Assembly: GCA_020638575.1 (NCBI GenBank)
Contig: JACKIH010000003.1
Span: 3,211,001 to 3,275,000 of the forward strand
Length of the DNA: 64,000 nt
Origin: Rhodospirillaceae bacterium
Lineage (GTDB): Bacteria > Pseudomonadota > Alphaproteobacteria > DSM-16000 > Inquilinaceae
Direction of reading: 5' to 3'
The notes under the pieces are model-generated. The model was given only the letters and a program-made list of their open reading frames with translations, was not told the origin of the DNA and made no database searches. Made by a program: the position numbers and the translations under genes. This document shows positions 1 through 9,500 of the stretch, one piece after another (position 1 is the first letter of the stretch; every line of letters starts with the position of its first letter).

Positions 1-98
1 CCTGCTTGCGCCAGCATCGGAAAGACCGGCGGCATTCCTGTGGCCACCAGGGGGCGATTGCGGGTTCGTTGCTGATGGCCCTTTCGCTTCAAGCTGCA

Positions 99-175
99 CC
101 GGCTCGCACCCCCGCCCGACCGCCCAAGCCATTGTCAAATATTGGGTGGCCGGGAGGGGTACGGGCTGGAACCGA
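99..175. repeat. Intergenic palindromic repeat, copy A
   Basis: Imperfect inverted repeat of about 77 bp. The left arm (99-127) and right arm (142-170) are near reverse complements, ending in CCGGCT and GGGCTGG, around a loop that contains ATTGTCAAA. The loop and arms match the copy at 35784-35863 closely and the copies at 2861, 56752 and 61970 more loosely. It lies just downstream of modC. Nothing else recognisable was seen in positions 1-206. Confidence 0.75.
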
Positions 176-206
176 GTGAACAGAGCGCGAAATCGCTCAA
201 GAAGCG

Positions 207-1313
207 TCAGGCGTGGCGGGTTTCGAAGGAGCCGATGTCGCGCCGCGCCACCGCCACCGACTTGATGATGGCAAAGCACGCCATCCCCGGTGCCAGGCCG
301 AGCGCCGTCGCCGAGCGTTGGGTGATGTGGGCGAGCATGGGATCCCCGCCGGCCAGCAGGCCCACCGCCACGCCCGGCCCGTCGCCGCCGCTCAAGGAGG
401 TCACGGTCGCCGGTAGGATGTTGAGCGCGCTGATGGCGGACGGCTTCTCGGTGGCCAGGATCACCTCGTGGGCGTGGATGCGTACGCGTACGGTGCTGCC
501 GGGCGGGGCATCGATATGGGGCAGCACCAGCCGGCCGGCGCTGATCGCCAGCTCCGTCACGCCGCCCGCGGCATCGTGGGACACGACGCGCGCCTCGATC
601 GCAGCACCGGCTTCGCGCACGCCGATTTCCGGCACCGCCCGCGGATCGGCCAGGACGTGTCCCGCCGGTCCGCACAGGCCGACGCGGCCATCGTGCAGGG
701 TGACGATGGTGGTGGCCAGGCGCGCCACCTCGCCCATGGCGTGGCTGACGTAGAGAATGGGGATGCGCGTCTCGTCGCGCAGGCGTTCCAGGTAGGGCAG
801 GATGTCCGTCTTGCGCGCTTCGTCGAGCGAGGCGAGCGGCTCGTCCATCAGCAACAGGCGCGGGCTCGACAACAGGGCGCGGCCGATGGCCACCCGCTGT
901 TTCTCGCCGCCCGACAGCAGGCCCGGCCGGCGGCTCAGCAGATGGCCGATGCCCAGCATCTCCACCACCCGGTCGGTGTCCACCGGGACCCCGTTGCGTC
1001 GCCCGAACCACTGTCCGAACGCCAGGTTCTGGCGCACGCTCAAATGGGGAAAGAGGCGGCCTTCCTGGAACACGTAGCCGATGTGGCGACGGTGGGGCGG
1101 GTGCACCATGCCGCGCGCGGTATCCAGCAGCACCGTGCCGTCCACCGCGACGCGGCCCTCCGCCGGGCGCAGCAGGCCGGCCACCGCGTTGATCACCGTG
1201 GTCTTGCCGGAGCCCGAGCGGCCGAACAGCGCCGTCACCCCGTCCGGAGCGGCAAACTCCACCTCCAGCGTGAAGCCGGGAAAGGTGTGGCTGAGACGGA
1301 CTTCCAGGCTCAT
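207..1313 (-). CDS. modC: Molybdate ABC transporter ATP-binding protein ModC
   Basis: ATPase subunit of the molybdate importer, 368 aa. The Walker A motif GRSGSGKT lies near residue 32, the ABC signature LLSGGEKQRVAIGRAL near 130, and Walker B LLLMDEPLASLD just after. The C-terminal third (about residues 285-355) is the Mop/TOBE-type oxyanion-binding domain that separates ModC from other importer ATPases. The ATG at 1313 overlaps the modB stop by 4 bp, so translation is probably coupled. The reading frame stays open upstream to 2879, but that part is antisense-like sequence over modB and modA. Gene order on the minus strand is modA-modB-modC. Confidence 0.95.
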   Translation of the reverse strand: MSLEVRLSHTFPGFTLEVEFAAPDGVTALFGRSGSGKTTVINAVAGLLRPAEGRVAVDGTVLLDTARGMVHPPHRRHIGYVFQEGRLFPHLSVRQNLAFGQWFGRRNGVPVDTDRVVEMLGIGHLLSRRPGLLSGGEKQRVAIGRALLSSPRLLLMDEPLASLDEARKTDILPYLERLRDETRIPILYVSHAMGEVARLATTIVTLHDGRVGLCGPAGHVLADPRAVPEIGVREAGAAIEARVVSHDAAGGVTELAISAGRLVLPHIDAPPGSTVRVRIHAHEVILATEKPSAISALNILPATVTSLSGGDGPGVAVGLLAGGDPMLAHITQRSATALGLAPGMACFAIIKSVAVARRDIGSFETRHA

Positions 1314-2005
1314 CGCTCGGCAATCCGCCTGGCCACGCGCCGGGCGACCGCTTCGGATACCAGCAGTGCCCCCATGGCGAGGATGATGGACACCACCACC
1401 AGCCGCATGGCGGACGCCTCGCCCCCCGGCACCTGCAGGAAGGCGTAGATGGCGGTGGGCAGGGTCTGGGTTTCGCCGGGGATCGCCGACACGAAGGTGA
1501 TGGTGGCGCCGAACTCCCCCATGGCCTTGGCGAAGGCGAGGATCGCGCCGGCCAGGATGCCCGGCAGGATCAGCGGCAGGGTGACCACGGCGAAGGTCCA
1601 CACGCGGTTGGCCCCCAGCGTGCCGGCCGCGTCCTCCAGCTTGGGGTCGACCGCCTCGATGGCCAGCCGGATCGCCCGCACCATCAGGGGAAAGCCCATG
1701 ATGGCGCAGGCCAGCGCCGCACCGGTCCAGCGGAAGGCGAAGACGATGCCGAAGGTGTCTTCCAGGAAGCTGCCGATGGGGCCGCGCCGGCCGAACACGA
1801 TCAGCAGCAGGTAACCGGTGACCACCGGCGGCAAGATCAGCGGCAGGTGGACCAAGCCGTTGAGCAGCGACTTGCCCCAGAAGCGCCCGCGCGCCAGGGC
1901 CAGCGCGGTCAGCACGCCGAAGGGCAGGCTGACCAGCGTGGCCCAAAAGGAGACGCGCAGCGACAGGCGGACGGCCATCCATTCTTCGGGGGACAGCCAG
2001 TCCAT
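1310..2005 (-). CDS. modB: Molybdate ABC transporter permease ModB
   Basis: Inner-membrane permease, 231 aa, of the family that dimerises to form the molybdate channel. It has about five hydrophobic segments and the cytoplasmic EAA-type loop (EAVDPKLEDAAGTLGA, about residues 118-133) that contacts ModC. Its 3' end overlaps modC by 4 bp and its start lies 9 bp after the modA stop, giving a tight three-gene operon. Length and motifs are normal for the family. Confidence 0.95.
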   Translation of the reverse strand: MDWLSPEEWMAVRLSLRVSFWATLVSLPFGVLTALALARGRFWGKSLLNGLVHLPLILPPVVTGYLLLIVFGRRGPIGSFLEDTFGIVFAFRWTGAALACAIMGFPLMVRAIRLAIEAVDPKLEDAAGTLGANRVWTFAVVTLPLILPGILAGAILAFAKAMGEFGATITFVSAIPGETQTLPTAIYAFLQVPGGEASAMRLVVVSIILAMGALLVSEAVARRVARRIAER

Positions 2006-2014
2006 CCCGACGGG

Positions 2015-2809
2015 TCAGTCCAGAACGGTGAAACCCTGGCGCTCGAACAGCGGCCGGGCAGCGTCGGTTGAGAGGTAGTCGAGGAAGGCGGCCGCGGCAT
2101 CGCCGCTGGCCTCGGTGGTGAGGGCTGCGGGGTAGATGATGGGCGGGTGGCTGTCGGCGGGGAAGGTGCCGACCACCGTCACATTGTCGTCGGCCACCGC
2201 ATCGGTGGCGTAGGTGATGCCGTAGGGGGCTTCGCCGCTGGCCACCAGGGCGAGGGCCGCGCGCACGTTTTCCGACTGGGCGACGTGGGGCAGCACATCC
2301 TCCCAGATGCCCAGCGACGTCAGCGCCTCGCGGCCGTAGATGCCGGCGGGCACGGAGTCGACGAAGGCCATGGCCAGGTGCTCGTCGCCGAGCAGGCCCA
2401 CCAGATCGAAGCCGGGGGCGATCTCCACCGGCTCGGCGTCCTGGCCGTGGGCGATCAGCACCAGGGTGTTGCCGAGGATGTCGCGCCGCGTGTCGGGCTG
2501 GATCAGGCCGTCCGCCTCCAGCGTGTCCATCCAGTCGACATTGGCGGAGATGAACAGGTCGGCCGGAGCCCCTTCCTGGATCTGCCGGGCAAGGGCCGAG
2601 CTGCCGGCGAAGGACATCACCGCGGTGTTGCCGGTTTCCGCCAGCCACTGCTCGGCGATATCGGTCAGCGCATTGCGCAGGCTGGCGGCGGCAAACACGG
2701 TGACCTCGTCGGCCAGGGCGGGCCGCGCCGGGCCGAACACGGCGGCGGTGATGGCAAAGCCGGTGGTTGCAAGCAGAACCGCACGCCGGGCGATCCGATG
2801 GCTCTTCAT
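2015..2809 (-). CDS. modA: Molybdate-binding periplasmic protein ModA
   Basis: Periplasmic substrate-binding protein, 264 aa, that captures molybdate (and tungstate) for ModBC. A signal peptide with an RRA n-region and a hydrophobic core ends at about residue 33 (ALADE). The mature protein begins with the family hallmark VTVFAAASL, followed by FAGSSALARQI, which supplies the oxyanion-binding serines. An ATG with a GGAG-type ribosome site upstream is used. No clear ModE-type operator was seen in the 200 bp upstream; repeat copy B lies there instead. Confidence 0.95.
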   Translation of the reverse strand: MKSHRIARRAVLLATTGFAITAAVFGPARPALADEVTVFAAASLRNALTDIAEQWLAETGNTAVMSFAGSSALARQIQEGAPADLFISANVDWMDTLEADGLIQPDTRRDILGNTLVLIAHGQDAEPVEIAPGFDLVGLLGDEHLAMAFVDSVPAGIYGREALTSLGIWEDVLPHVAQSENVRAALALVASGEAPYGITYATDAVADDNVTVVGTFPADSHPPIIYPAALTTEASGDAAAAFLDYLSTDAARPLFERQGFTVLD

Positions 2810-2860
2810 GCTCTCCTGTCCTATGGCTGAGACCGTCGCGTGCCGGCGGCGGTCTGGCTG

Positions 2861-2940
2861 CCCCAGCCCACAATGGCATCGGGTGCCCGCGCTGTTGTCA
2901 ACGCGTGGATTGCCGGGTGGCCTGTGGGCTGGAACCGAAT
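2861..2940. repeat. Intergenic palindromic repeat, copy B (diverged)
   Basis: Diverged copy of the repeat. The ends CCAGCCCACA (2863-2872) and TGTGGGCTGG (2924-2933) are exact reverse complements, followed by the AACCGA tail also seen in copy A. The right arm contains TTGCCGGGTGG and the loop contains TTGTCAA. It sits in the modA / Ldh divergent intergenic region, so modABC has one repeat copy on each side. Confidence 0.6.
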
Positions 2941-3008
2941 GGGGCGACGGCGAGTGTCGTATGAAGTAACCATCTACCTATTGGTGCGGCGGCGGCAAGG
3001 GGTCAGTC

Positions 3009-3021
3009 GCGAATTATTCGC
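3009..3021. promoter_or_regulatory. 13-bp palindrome, Fur-like operator candidate
   Basis: GCGAAT-T-ATTCGC is a perfect 6-1-6 palindrome, 48 bp upstream of the Ldh-family start and about 200 bp upstream of modA. The sequence resembles the GCGAATNATTCGC core of many proteobacterial Fur-type boxes. That resemblance is from memory and no promoter element was confirmed next to it. Confidence 0.35.
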
Positions 3022-3068
3022 ACTTGCAGCATGCAGGAATGGCGGAAGAGCGGGAGGACGGGGCGGCC

Positions 3069-4082
3069 ATGGGCGGACCCACGACCATGTCGGTGGCGGA
3101 GATCGCAGCCTTCGCCGCGGACATCCTGGAGACGGCCGGAACCGCGCCGGCCAACGCCCAGGTGATGGCGCGGTCCATCGCGGCAGCGGAGCGGGATGGC
3201 ATCGCCAGCCATGGGCTGATCTACCTGCCGATTTATGTGGAGCATGTGCGCTGCGGCAAGGTGGACGGCCGCGCCGTGCCGGGGCTGGTCCAGCCCAGGC
3301 CGGGGGTGGTGGTGGCGGATGCCGCCTGCGGCTTTGCCCACCCCGCCATCGCCGCCGGGGCGCCGCTGCTGATCGCGGCTGCCCACAGCCAGGGCGTGGC
3401 CGTGCTGGCAGTGCGCAATTCCTACAATAGCGGCGTGCTCGGCCACCACACCGAAGCCATGGCGGCGGACGGCGTGGTGGCGCTGGGCTTCACCAACGCG
3501 CCGGCCACGATAGCGCCCTTGGGCGGCCGTACGCCGGTGGTGGGCACCAACCCGTTCTCGCTCGCGGTACCGGATGGGGCGGGTGGCGTGGCCCTGCTGA
3601 TCGACCAGAGCGCCAGCGTGATCGCCCGGTCGGAAGTGGTGAAGCGCCACCGCGAGGGCCAGGCGATCCCCGAAGGCTGGGTGGTGGACGCCGAAGGCCA
3701 GCCGACCACCGATCCCGAACAGATCTTGAAGGGCGGCACCATGGCGCCGTCCGGCGGCTACAAGGGGGTCGGCATCGGCATTTTGACGGAGGTGATGGCG
3801 GCCGCTTTGACGGGGGCGACGCTGGGGATCGATGCCTCGCCCTTCAGCGGGCCGGACGGGGGGCCGCCCAGGACGGGGCAGATGTTCCTCGCCATCGATC
3901 CCGCCGCCACTTCCGGCGGAGCCTTCGCCCGGCGCATCGCCGATCTGGCGGCGGCGATCACCGCCCAGCCCGGAGCGCGCCTGCCGGGCGCCCGCCGGCT
4001 GGAGGCGCGTGCCCGGCACGACCGCGAGGGGATTGCCGTCAGCTCGGACCTGCTGGCGAACATCCGGGCTTCAATACCATAG
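3069..4082 (+). CDS. Ldh family NAD(P)-dependent oxidoreductase (malate/L-lactate dehydrogenase type 2)
   Basis: Cytoplasmic 2-hydroxyacid dehydrogenase of the type-2 malate/lactate/sulfolactate fold, about 337 aa. The family marks are AERDGIASHGL (substrate-binding His), SYNSGVLGHH, GGRTPVVGTNPFS, and GGYKGVGIGILTEV near the C-terminus. The substrate cannot be set from sequence; L-sulfolactate, malate, ureidoglycolate and delta-1-piperideine-2-carboxylate are all used by relatives. The start is uncertain: ATG 3069 has a GGGAGG upstream, while 3039 and 3087 are in-frame alternatives. It is monocistronic and its stop nearly touches the convergent permease gene. Confidence 0.85.
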   Translation: MGGPTTMSVAEIAAFAADILETAGTAPANAQVMARSIAAAERDGIASHGLIYLPIYVEHVRCGKVDGRAVPGLVQPRPGVVVADAACGFAHPAIAAGAPLLIAAAHSQGVAVLAVRNSYNSGVLGHHTEAMAADGVVALGFTNAPATIAPLGGRTPVVGTNPFSLAVPDGAGGVALLIDQSASVIARSEVVKRHREGQAIPEGWVVDAEGQPTTDPEQILKGGTMAPSGGYKGVGIGILTEVMAAALTGATLGIDASPFSGPDGGPPRTGQMFLAIDPAATSGGAFARRIADLAAAITAQPGARLPGARRLEARARHDREGIAVSSDLLANIRASIP

Positions 4083-4085
4083 GTC

Positions 4086-5120
4086 TTATCCAGCCAGCAT
4101 CCCGTAGGCGAAGCCGGCGGCCAGCGCACCGCTGAGGGCGAAGCCGAGATAGGCGGCGAACACCTGCGGCCGGGCCAGCACCCACACCGCGATGGCGGCG
4201 GGGATGGAGGTAACACCGCCGGCGATCAGGAAGGCCATGCCCGCACCGGGGGACATGCCCTGCTCGATCAGCCCGCCCACCAGCGGCAGGGCGGCATAGC
4301 CGTTGAGGTAGGCGGGCACACCGATGAAGGTGGCCCCCAGCACGGTTAGCCACGAGCCGCCGCCGAGCGTGCTCGCCACCGCCTCGGCCGGCACGTAGCG
4401 CAGCATCAGGCTTTCCACCAGGAAGGCGAGCGCCAGCCATTTGCCGAGGAAGAGCGTGGTCGACACCGCGGTGTCGGTGAAGCGGTGGCGCCGGTCCGGC
4501 TCGGTCCAGAAGCGCCAGGCGACCGGCGCGTGGTGGCGCACCCGCGCGGTACAACAGCCGCCGTTGCCGACGCCGGGGCGCAGCGGTTCGGCAAACAGGC
4601 CGCGCGCCATCAGCGCCTGGGTGGCGAAGCCGGCATAAAGCCCGATGAGGATGGCGACCGCCGTCTTGGCGATGGCGAAGTTGAGGCCGAGCGTGCCGGC
4701 CGTCAGCGCGAACATGGACGGGTCCATCAAGGGCGAGGCGAGCCAGAACGCCATCACCGCCGGCAGCGGCACGCCCATGGCCAACAAGGCGGCGATGATG
4801 GGGATGACGCCGCACGAGCAGAAGGGCGAGAGCGCGCCCATCAGCGCGCCTGCCACCACCATCCCCGCCGTGTGGCCGCTGAACACCCGGGCGATCAGCG
4901 CATCGGCGCCGCTGGCCTTGGCATAGGCGGTGAAGCCGACCGACAGCGCCAGGAACGGCGCGATGCCGAGCAGGGCTAGGGCGGTGAAGCGCAGGCTCGC
5001 CAGCGCGTCGCCAGGCGAGACCGCGGCCAGGCCCGCGAGGATGAGTGCGATGACCAGGGGGACGCCCCAGCCGCGCGGGATGTGCAGGCGGGGGGAAGCG
5101 GTGCGCGATGCGGTGGTCAT
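4086..5120 (-). CDS. DUF318 (UPF0718) permease, ArsP-like
   Basis: Polytopic membrane permease of about 344 aa with eight or more hydrophobic stretches. The first half carries the family signature SPFCSCGVIPI (about residues 98-108), whose paired cysteines are characteristic of DUF318 permeases, including the methylarsenite exporter ArsP. A second Cys pair (GGCCTARVRH) lies in the central cytoplasmic loop. The gene sits 44 bp downstream of an arsR-type regulator on the same strand, so metalloid- or metal-responsive efflux is likely. The substrate is inferred, not shown. Confidence 0.8.
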   Translation of the reverse strand: MTTASRTASPRLHIPRGWGVPLVIALILAGLAAVSPGDALASLRFTALALLGIAPFLALSVGFTAYAKASGADALIARVFSGHTAGMVVAGALMGALSPFCSCGVIPIIAALLAMGVPLPAVMAFWLASPLMDPSMFALTAGTLGLNFAIAKTAVAILIGLYAGFATQALMARGLFAEPLRPGVGNGGCCTARVRHHAPVAWRFWTEPDRRHRFTDTAVSTTLFLGKWLALAFLVESLMLRYVPAEAVASTLGGGSWLTVLGATFIGVPAYLNGYAALPLVGGLIEQGMSPGAGMAFLIAGGVTSIPAAIAVWVLARPQVFAAYLGFALSGALAAGFAYGMLAG

Positions 5121-5164
5121 CTCTCGATCCTTCCAGAATGACCGAACTTTGACAGCGTCGAAAC

Positions 5165-5515
5165 TCAGGCCACGTCGCGGTCGGCGTCCTCGGCGGCGGC
5201 GTCCTCGGCGGCGGCGGACGCGCACAGCGGCAGGTCGCGGCAGCATTCGTTGCCGAGGAATCCCAGGGTCTCGGTCATGGCCTCGAAATCGGCGCGGCAG
5301 ATCAGCGTGGTCGCCTGGCGTTCCTGGGTGACCAGGCCCACCTCGATCAGCTTGCGCAGGTGGTGCGACAGGGTGGAGCCGGGCACGCCCAGGCGCCGCT
5401 GCAGGTAGCCCACCGGTGCGCCGGCGCGGCCCGTGCGCACCAGGGCGCGGAAGACGGCGAGGCGGGTGACGTTGCCCAGGGCTTCCAGGCGTTTGGCGAG
5501 GGTGTCCAGGTCCAT
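5165..5515 (-). CDS. ArsR/SmtB family transcriptional repressor
   Basis: Winged-helix regulator of about 116 aa that probably represses itself and the downstream DUF318 permease. The HTH region is clear (QRRLGVPGSTLSHHLRKLIEVGLV). The C-terminus holds NECCRDLPLC, a Cys-Cys plus a third cysteine, which fits a thiol-based As(III)/metal site as in some ArsR branches. ATG 5515 was chosen because homologues begin near DLDTLAKRLEALGN; the frame extends 18 codons further upstream to 5569. The tail after the cysteines is a low-complexity Ala/Glu/Asp stretch. Confidence 0.88.
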   Translation of the reverse strand: MDLDTLAKRLEALGNVTRLAVFRALVRTGRAGAPVGYLQRRLGVPGSTLSHHLRKLIEVGLVTQERQATTLICRADFEAMTETLGFLGNECCRDLPLCASAAAEDAAAEDADRDVA

Positions 5516-5554
5516 GCCGGCAGAATGGGCCTGCCCTTCATGCCCGTCAAGCGG

Positions 5555-5580
5555 TATTTCTAGAATCATCGATATAATGA
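5555..5580. promoter_or_regulatory. AT-rich palindromic region upstream of arsR, operator/promoter candidate
   Basis: In otherwise GC-rich DNA this short AT-rich stretch contains two self-complementary boxes, TTCTAGAA (5558-5565) and ATCGAT (5568-5573). It lies 40-65 bp upstream of the arsR start, where autorepressing ArsR proteins usually bind. Confidence 0.4.
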
Positions 5581-5737
5581 GGAAAGATCCAACGCATCTG
5601 AGGGCCCACCAAAACCGAATGTGGTATGCTGTCTGACAGGATGGCTGTTAAATAGTATATGCTTGCGTCGCTATCATGAATGGTGGCGTGCTCCGCCGCC
5701 GTTCGCCGTCTCCACCGGTGCGTTTGAGGCAACAGAC

Positions 5738-6397
5738 ATGACCCATCCTGCGCATTGCCCGTTCTGCGGCGCCAAGCCATTCCAATCAATCGCACAGAAC
5801 ATTCGTCGGAGTGGTGGCATCGGGGCGTCAATGGAATTCATGGACTATGCTTGCGCCAAATGTGGCAAAGACTATCGCGAAGCTTCGGAAATGGAATGGT
5901 CTCGATCGGCAGCGGAGATTGCAGCCGGGCATGAGATGGATAGCCTGTCGGGCGACACGTCTCGACAAAATCCAGGTACGCAACTGCCGCAACCGGAAAG
6001 CGCCAGAGGGGTGCAAAACACCGATATTTGGTCTACGCAGAACCCGGAGCGAAGTATCTCTTCAGTCGCTCAGGCGAAATATAAATTTGCGGTGTCGCTT
6101 GCAGGCTTCCTCGAAGTCCTGCTGATTATCGGAGCTATCATTGGTGTTTTAATTGCGCTTGCAGGATTTGGTACCGGAGGAATCTTTGGTATGATGGAGC
6201 GAAATCCCCCGGTCGTGTTTCGGCTAATGGCGACCACCCCTGGCTTGGGGATAACCGTGGTCTTTCTCTACATGTTCGTCCAAACCTCGGCCGTCAAAGC
6301 AACGATCGACAGCGCAATCATGACCGCTGAAATGCTGAAAATCGCGCGCGCTCAGGCAAGCAAGGACTCCCATCCACCCTCAGGCTCACCGGGTTAG
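5738..6397 (+). CDS. Zinc-ribbon membrane protein of unknown function
   Basis: Protein of about 219 aa that I do not recognise. The N-terminus has two CxxC knuckles (CPFC 7-10, CAKC 39-42), typical of a zinc ribbon. A polar linker rich in Ser/Gln/Pro follows, then two hydrophobic segments (about 118-144 and 158-182) and a short polar tail. ATG 5738 puts the first knuckle at the N-terminus; the frame is open back to 5621. Codon use and base composition are clearly more AT-rich than in neighbouring genes, which suggests acquisition by transfer. It stands alone between arsR (divergent) and the coiled-coil operon (convergent). Confidence 0.65.
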   Translation: MTHPAHCPFCGAKPFQSIAQNIRRSGGIGASMEFMDYACAKCGKDYREASEMEWSRSAAEIAAGHEMDSLSGDTSRQNPGTQLPQPESARGVQNTDIWSTQNPERSISSVAQAKYKFAVSLAGFLEVLLIIGAIIGVLIALAGFGTGGIFGMMERNPPVVFRLMATTPGLGITVVFLYMFVQTSAVKATIDSAIMTAEMLKIARAQASKDSHPPSGSPG

Positions 6398-6450
6398 ACG
6401 CCACCGGTAGACGACCGGCTTGCTCCCACCGGTTGCGTGCCCGGCGAACG

Positions 6451-6484
6451 GAAAAACCCGGCGCGCCGTGGTGGCCCGCCGGGT
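6451..6484 (-). terminator. Rho-independent terminator of the coiled-coil operon
   Basis: On the minus strand, ACCCGGCG and CGCCGGGT form an 8-bp stem followed by TTTTT. It begins about 20 bp after the stop codon of the large coiled-coil gene. Confidence 0.65.
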
Positions 6485-6504
6485 CGATCCTTGCCGGTGC
6501 TACG

Positions 6505-9500
6505 CTACTCCGCGGCTTCGGCGGTGTCGGTGTAGCCGGGGCTGCCGCCGTTGGGGCTGGGGCGTTCGCGGCCCAAGGCCCCGCACAGCATCATGTAGAG
6601 CTTGCCGACATCGGAGGTGAGCAGCGTGGCCGTCAGCACGTCGCCATGGTCGCGTGCGGCGGCGTGGTCCAGCAGCTCCTCGAACTGGCGGAAATAGCGC
6701 TGCACATAGGCGCGGAACTCGCCGTCGATCTCGAACTTGCCGCGGATCGCTTCGCCCGGCACACGGTCGCGCAGGGTGACCAGGCGGCGGGTGAACACGC
6801 TGGTGTCGCCGCGGTAGAAGCTCTTCCAGGTCTTTTCCGGCACTTCGTGGTCGAGCAGCCGGTTGAAGTCCACGGCGATGGAATTGAGGCTCTCCATCAC
6901 GAACTTCGCGGCGTTGAGGAAGGCGTCGCGGCGCGCGTGCACCTCGCTCTCGCGCACCCGGTCGGCCTGGTCCATGGCCTCGCGCGAGGCGCGCGCCAAG
7001 GCGGTGGTCTGGCTGAGGAACACGGCAGACGCTTCCTGCATGGTCTGGGACGCACTGGTCGAGGCATCCACCAGCCGGTCGCACTGGCGCGACAGGCCGG
7101 TGCCGCTTTCCGCGATGCGCCGTTCCACGCGTTCCGCCGCCGAGCTGAGCTCCTCGATGCGCGTGCCCAGATCGTCGAAGGCGTGCTCCACACCCACCGC
7201 CAGGCCATCGCGGGCCTTGCCGATCTCCTCGATCTCGGTACGCACGCGGTCGCTGGCTTCCTGGAGCTGGGCAGACGCGGCATGCGACCACGCGGCGATG
7301 TCGTCGCCGAAGGCCAGCATGCTTTCGCGGGTCTGCTCCACCCGGCTGATCGACATTTCGGTGTTGTTGAACAGCGCGTCGATCTCGGTACGCACCTTGC
7401 CGGCCTCGCCGCTGATGCGGGCGGCGATGCCTTCGACCGAAGAGGCCAGCTCCACGGTTTCGCGCTGCGCCACCACGCCGACGGAGGTGAGACGCTTGGC
7501 CACCTCTTCGGCGGCCTGGATCGCCTGCTCGCTGCGCTTGGCGAAGGCGGCCCCGACCTGGTCCATCTGGGTGGTGGCGGCCCCCACGGCGGCGGCCAGG
7601 TCCTGGCTCTGTTCGTCGACCGAGCGGCGCACCGTCTCCACGCGGTGCACGGCCTTGTCGGTGATCAGGTGCACGTCGGCGGCCTGGCGTTCCAGCGCTG
7701 CGGTGATGTCGCGGATGCGCCGTTCGGCGGCATCGGCCCCGCCGTCGAAGCGCTGCAGCCGGTCGTCCATCACCTCGCCGGCACTGCGCAGCGCCTTGGC
7801 GACCTCGTCGGCCCCCTTGCGCAGGGCTTCCAGGCGCGCCTGCACGTTCTTGGCGACCTCGCCGGTGCGCGCTTCGGCGTTGTCGGCGGTCAGCTCGATG
7901 GCCGGGGCCAGCGTGCGCAGCTCTTCGGACAGCTCGCGCAGGCGCTGGATGGCCGTGGCTGTGCGGCCGTCCACCGCCTCGCCGCGCTCATCCATGGCGC
8001 CGGCCAGCTCGGCGATGCGGTCGCGCGCGCGCCCGGCCGCGTCGACGATGGCGTCGGAGCGGGTGACGATGGTGGCGGCGATCTCCGCCAGGGCAGCGGC
8101 GGAGGTGTCGGTCACCTCCTTGATGCGGCCACCGGCCTGCAGGATTTCCGCAGCGCTGCCGGCGATGCGGCGGCCGGCGTTTTCCGATCCGCTGGCGATT
8201 TCCTCGGTGCGCGTGCGCAAGGTGGCGGCGGCGGAGGACACCTGGCGCACCGCTTCGGCTGCACTTTCGCCAAGTGCGGTCCGCTGCGCTTCGAACTGCT
8301 CGGTGAGCGCGCGGCCGTGCTGCGACAGCTCGCCGGACAGCTTGGCCACCTCGCGGGTCTGCTCGCGCAACCCGTCGCGGATCTGGCCGGCGCTGTCGGC
8401 CGCCTTGTCGGTGGCCGCGGTGATCTGGTCGAGGTCGCGGCTCAGCGTTTCGTCGATCAGCGACACCTGTTCGCCCAGCGAGCGGCCGGCGGCGGCGATG
8501 GCTTCCAGCCGGGTGGCCACCAGGCTGGTCACGCCGTCCATGCGCTCGCCCACCGACTGGGCCGCCGAGGCCATGGCCTGGCCGCGCTCTTCCATGGTGC
8601 GGGTGATGCGCGAGAGGTCGCTTTCCATGCGCTCGGCGATCTCCCGGAAGCTCTCGCGGCCGGAATCCATGGCCATGGAAAGGCCGGTGAAGCGTTCGTG
8701 GGCTTCCTTGGTGGCGTTGGCCACGGCCTCGCCCTTGGCCTGCATCTGCACGAGCGCCTCGGCGATGCGGGTTTCCGCGGCGTCCATCGCCCGCTGCAGC
8801 CCTTCGGTGCCGGCGGCGAGCCCGGTCTGCTGCTCGGCCAGGCGCTGGGCGGCGGTGGCGACGGCGGCCCCCAGGGCTTCGGCCGTCTTGCTGGCAACTC
8901 CCGGCAGGCCGGACAGCCGGTCGGTGATGCCGGACGCCAGGTTGGCGACGCGCGTGCCCTCTTCGAACAGGCGGGTCTGCACCTCGTTGAGGCGCGAGGT
9001 GTGCTGGCCGATTTCCGCCGTGCGGGCATCCACCGCGGCACTCGCCCGGTCGTTCTGGTCGACGATCTTGCGCGTGGTTTCTGCCACCGCCTCCAGCCGC
9101 TTGCCGTGGCGGTCCAGGTTCTCCATCAGCACGTCGTGGCGCTCGCCCACGCCGACGACGGCGGTGGACAGCCGCTCCACGGCCGCCTCGGCGTCGGTTG
9201 CGGATGCGGTGGCGGTGCGCAGGCGCCCGGCGATGTCGTCGACGGTGCCGCCGCTGGTCTCCATGCGGTCGAGCATGGCGGTCACGGTTGCGCCGACGCT
9301 GCCGATCTGCGCGGCGAGGCGCTCGGCGATGGTGCGGCTGCGCGTATCCAGACCTTCGCCCAGGGTGCCGAAGGCAGCCGCCTGCTCGCCGATCGCCTTC
9401 TGGGCCCGCTTGGCGCGGGCGGAGATCTGCGCGGCAGCCACCATCAGGCCGCCGGCTTCCTTGCGGAACGCCGTGCGCAGCGTGTCGACGCGCTGGGTGG

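Noticed and set aside
207..2879. 890-codon minus-strand frame spanning the whole mod region
   Set aside because: Only the last 368 codons (from 1313) encode ModC; the upstream part is out-of-frame sequence over modA and modB, which have intact genes in other frames.
2810..3008. ModE operator upstream of modA
   Set aside because: No paired TATA-type half sites of the ModE type were found; the region is mostly repeat copy B.
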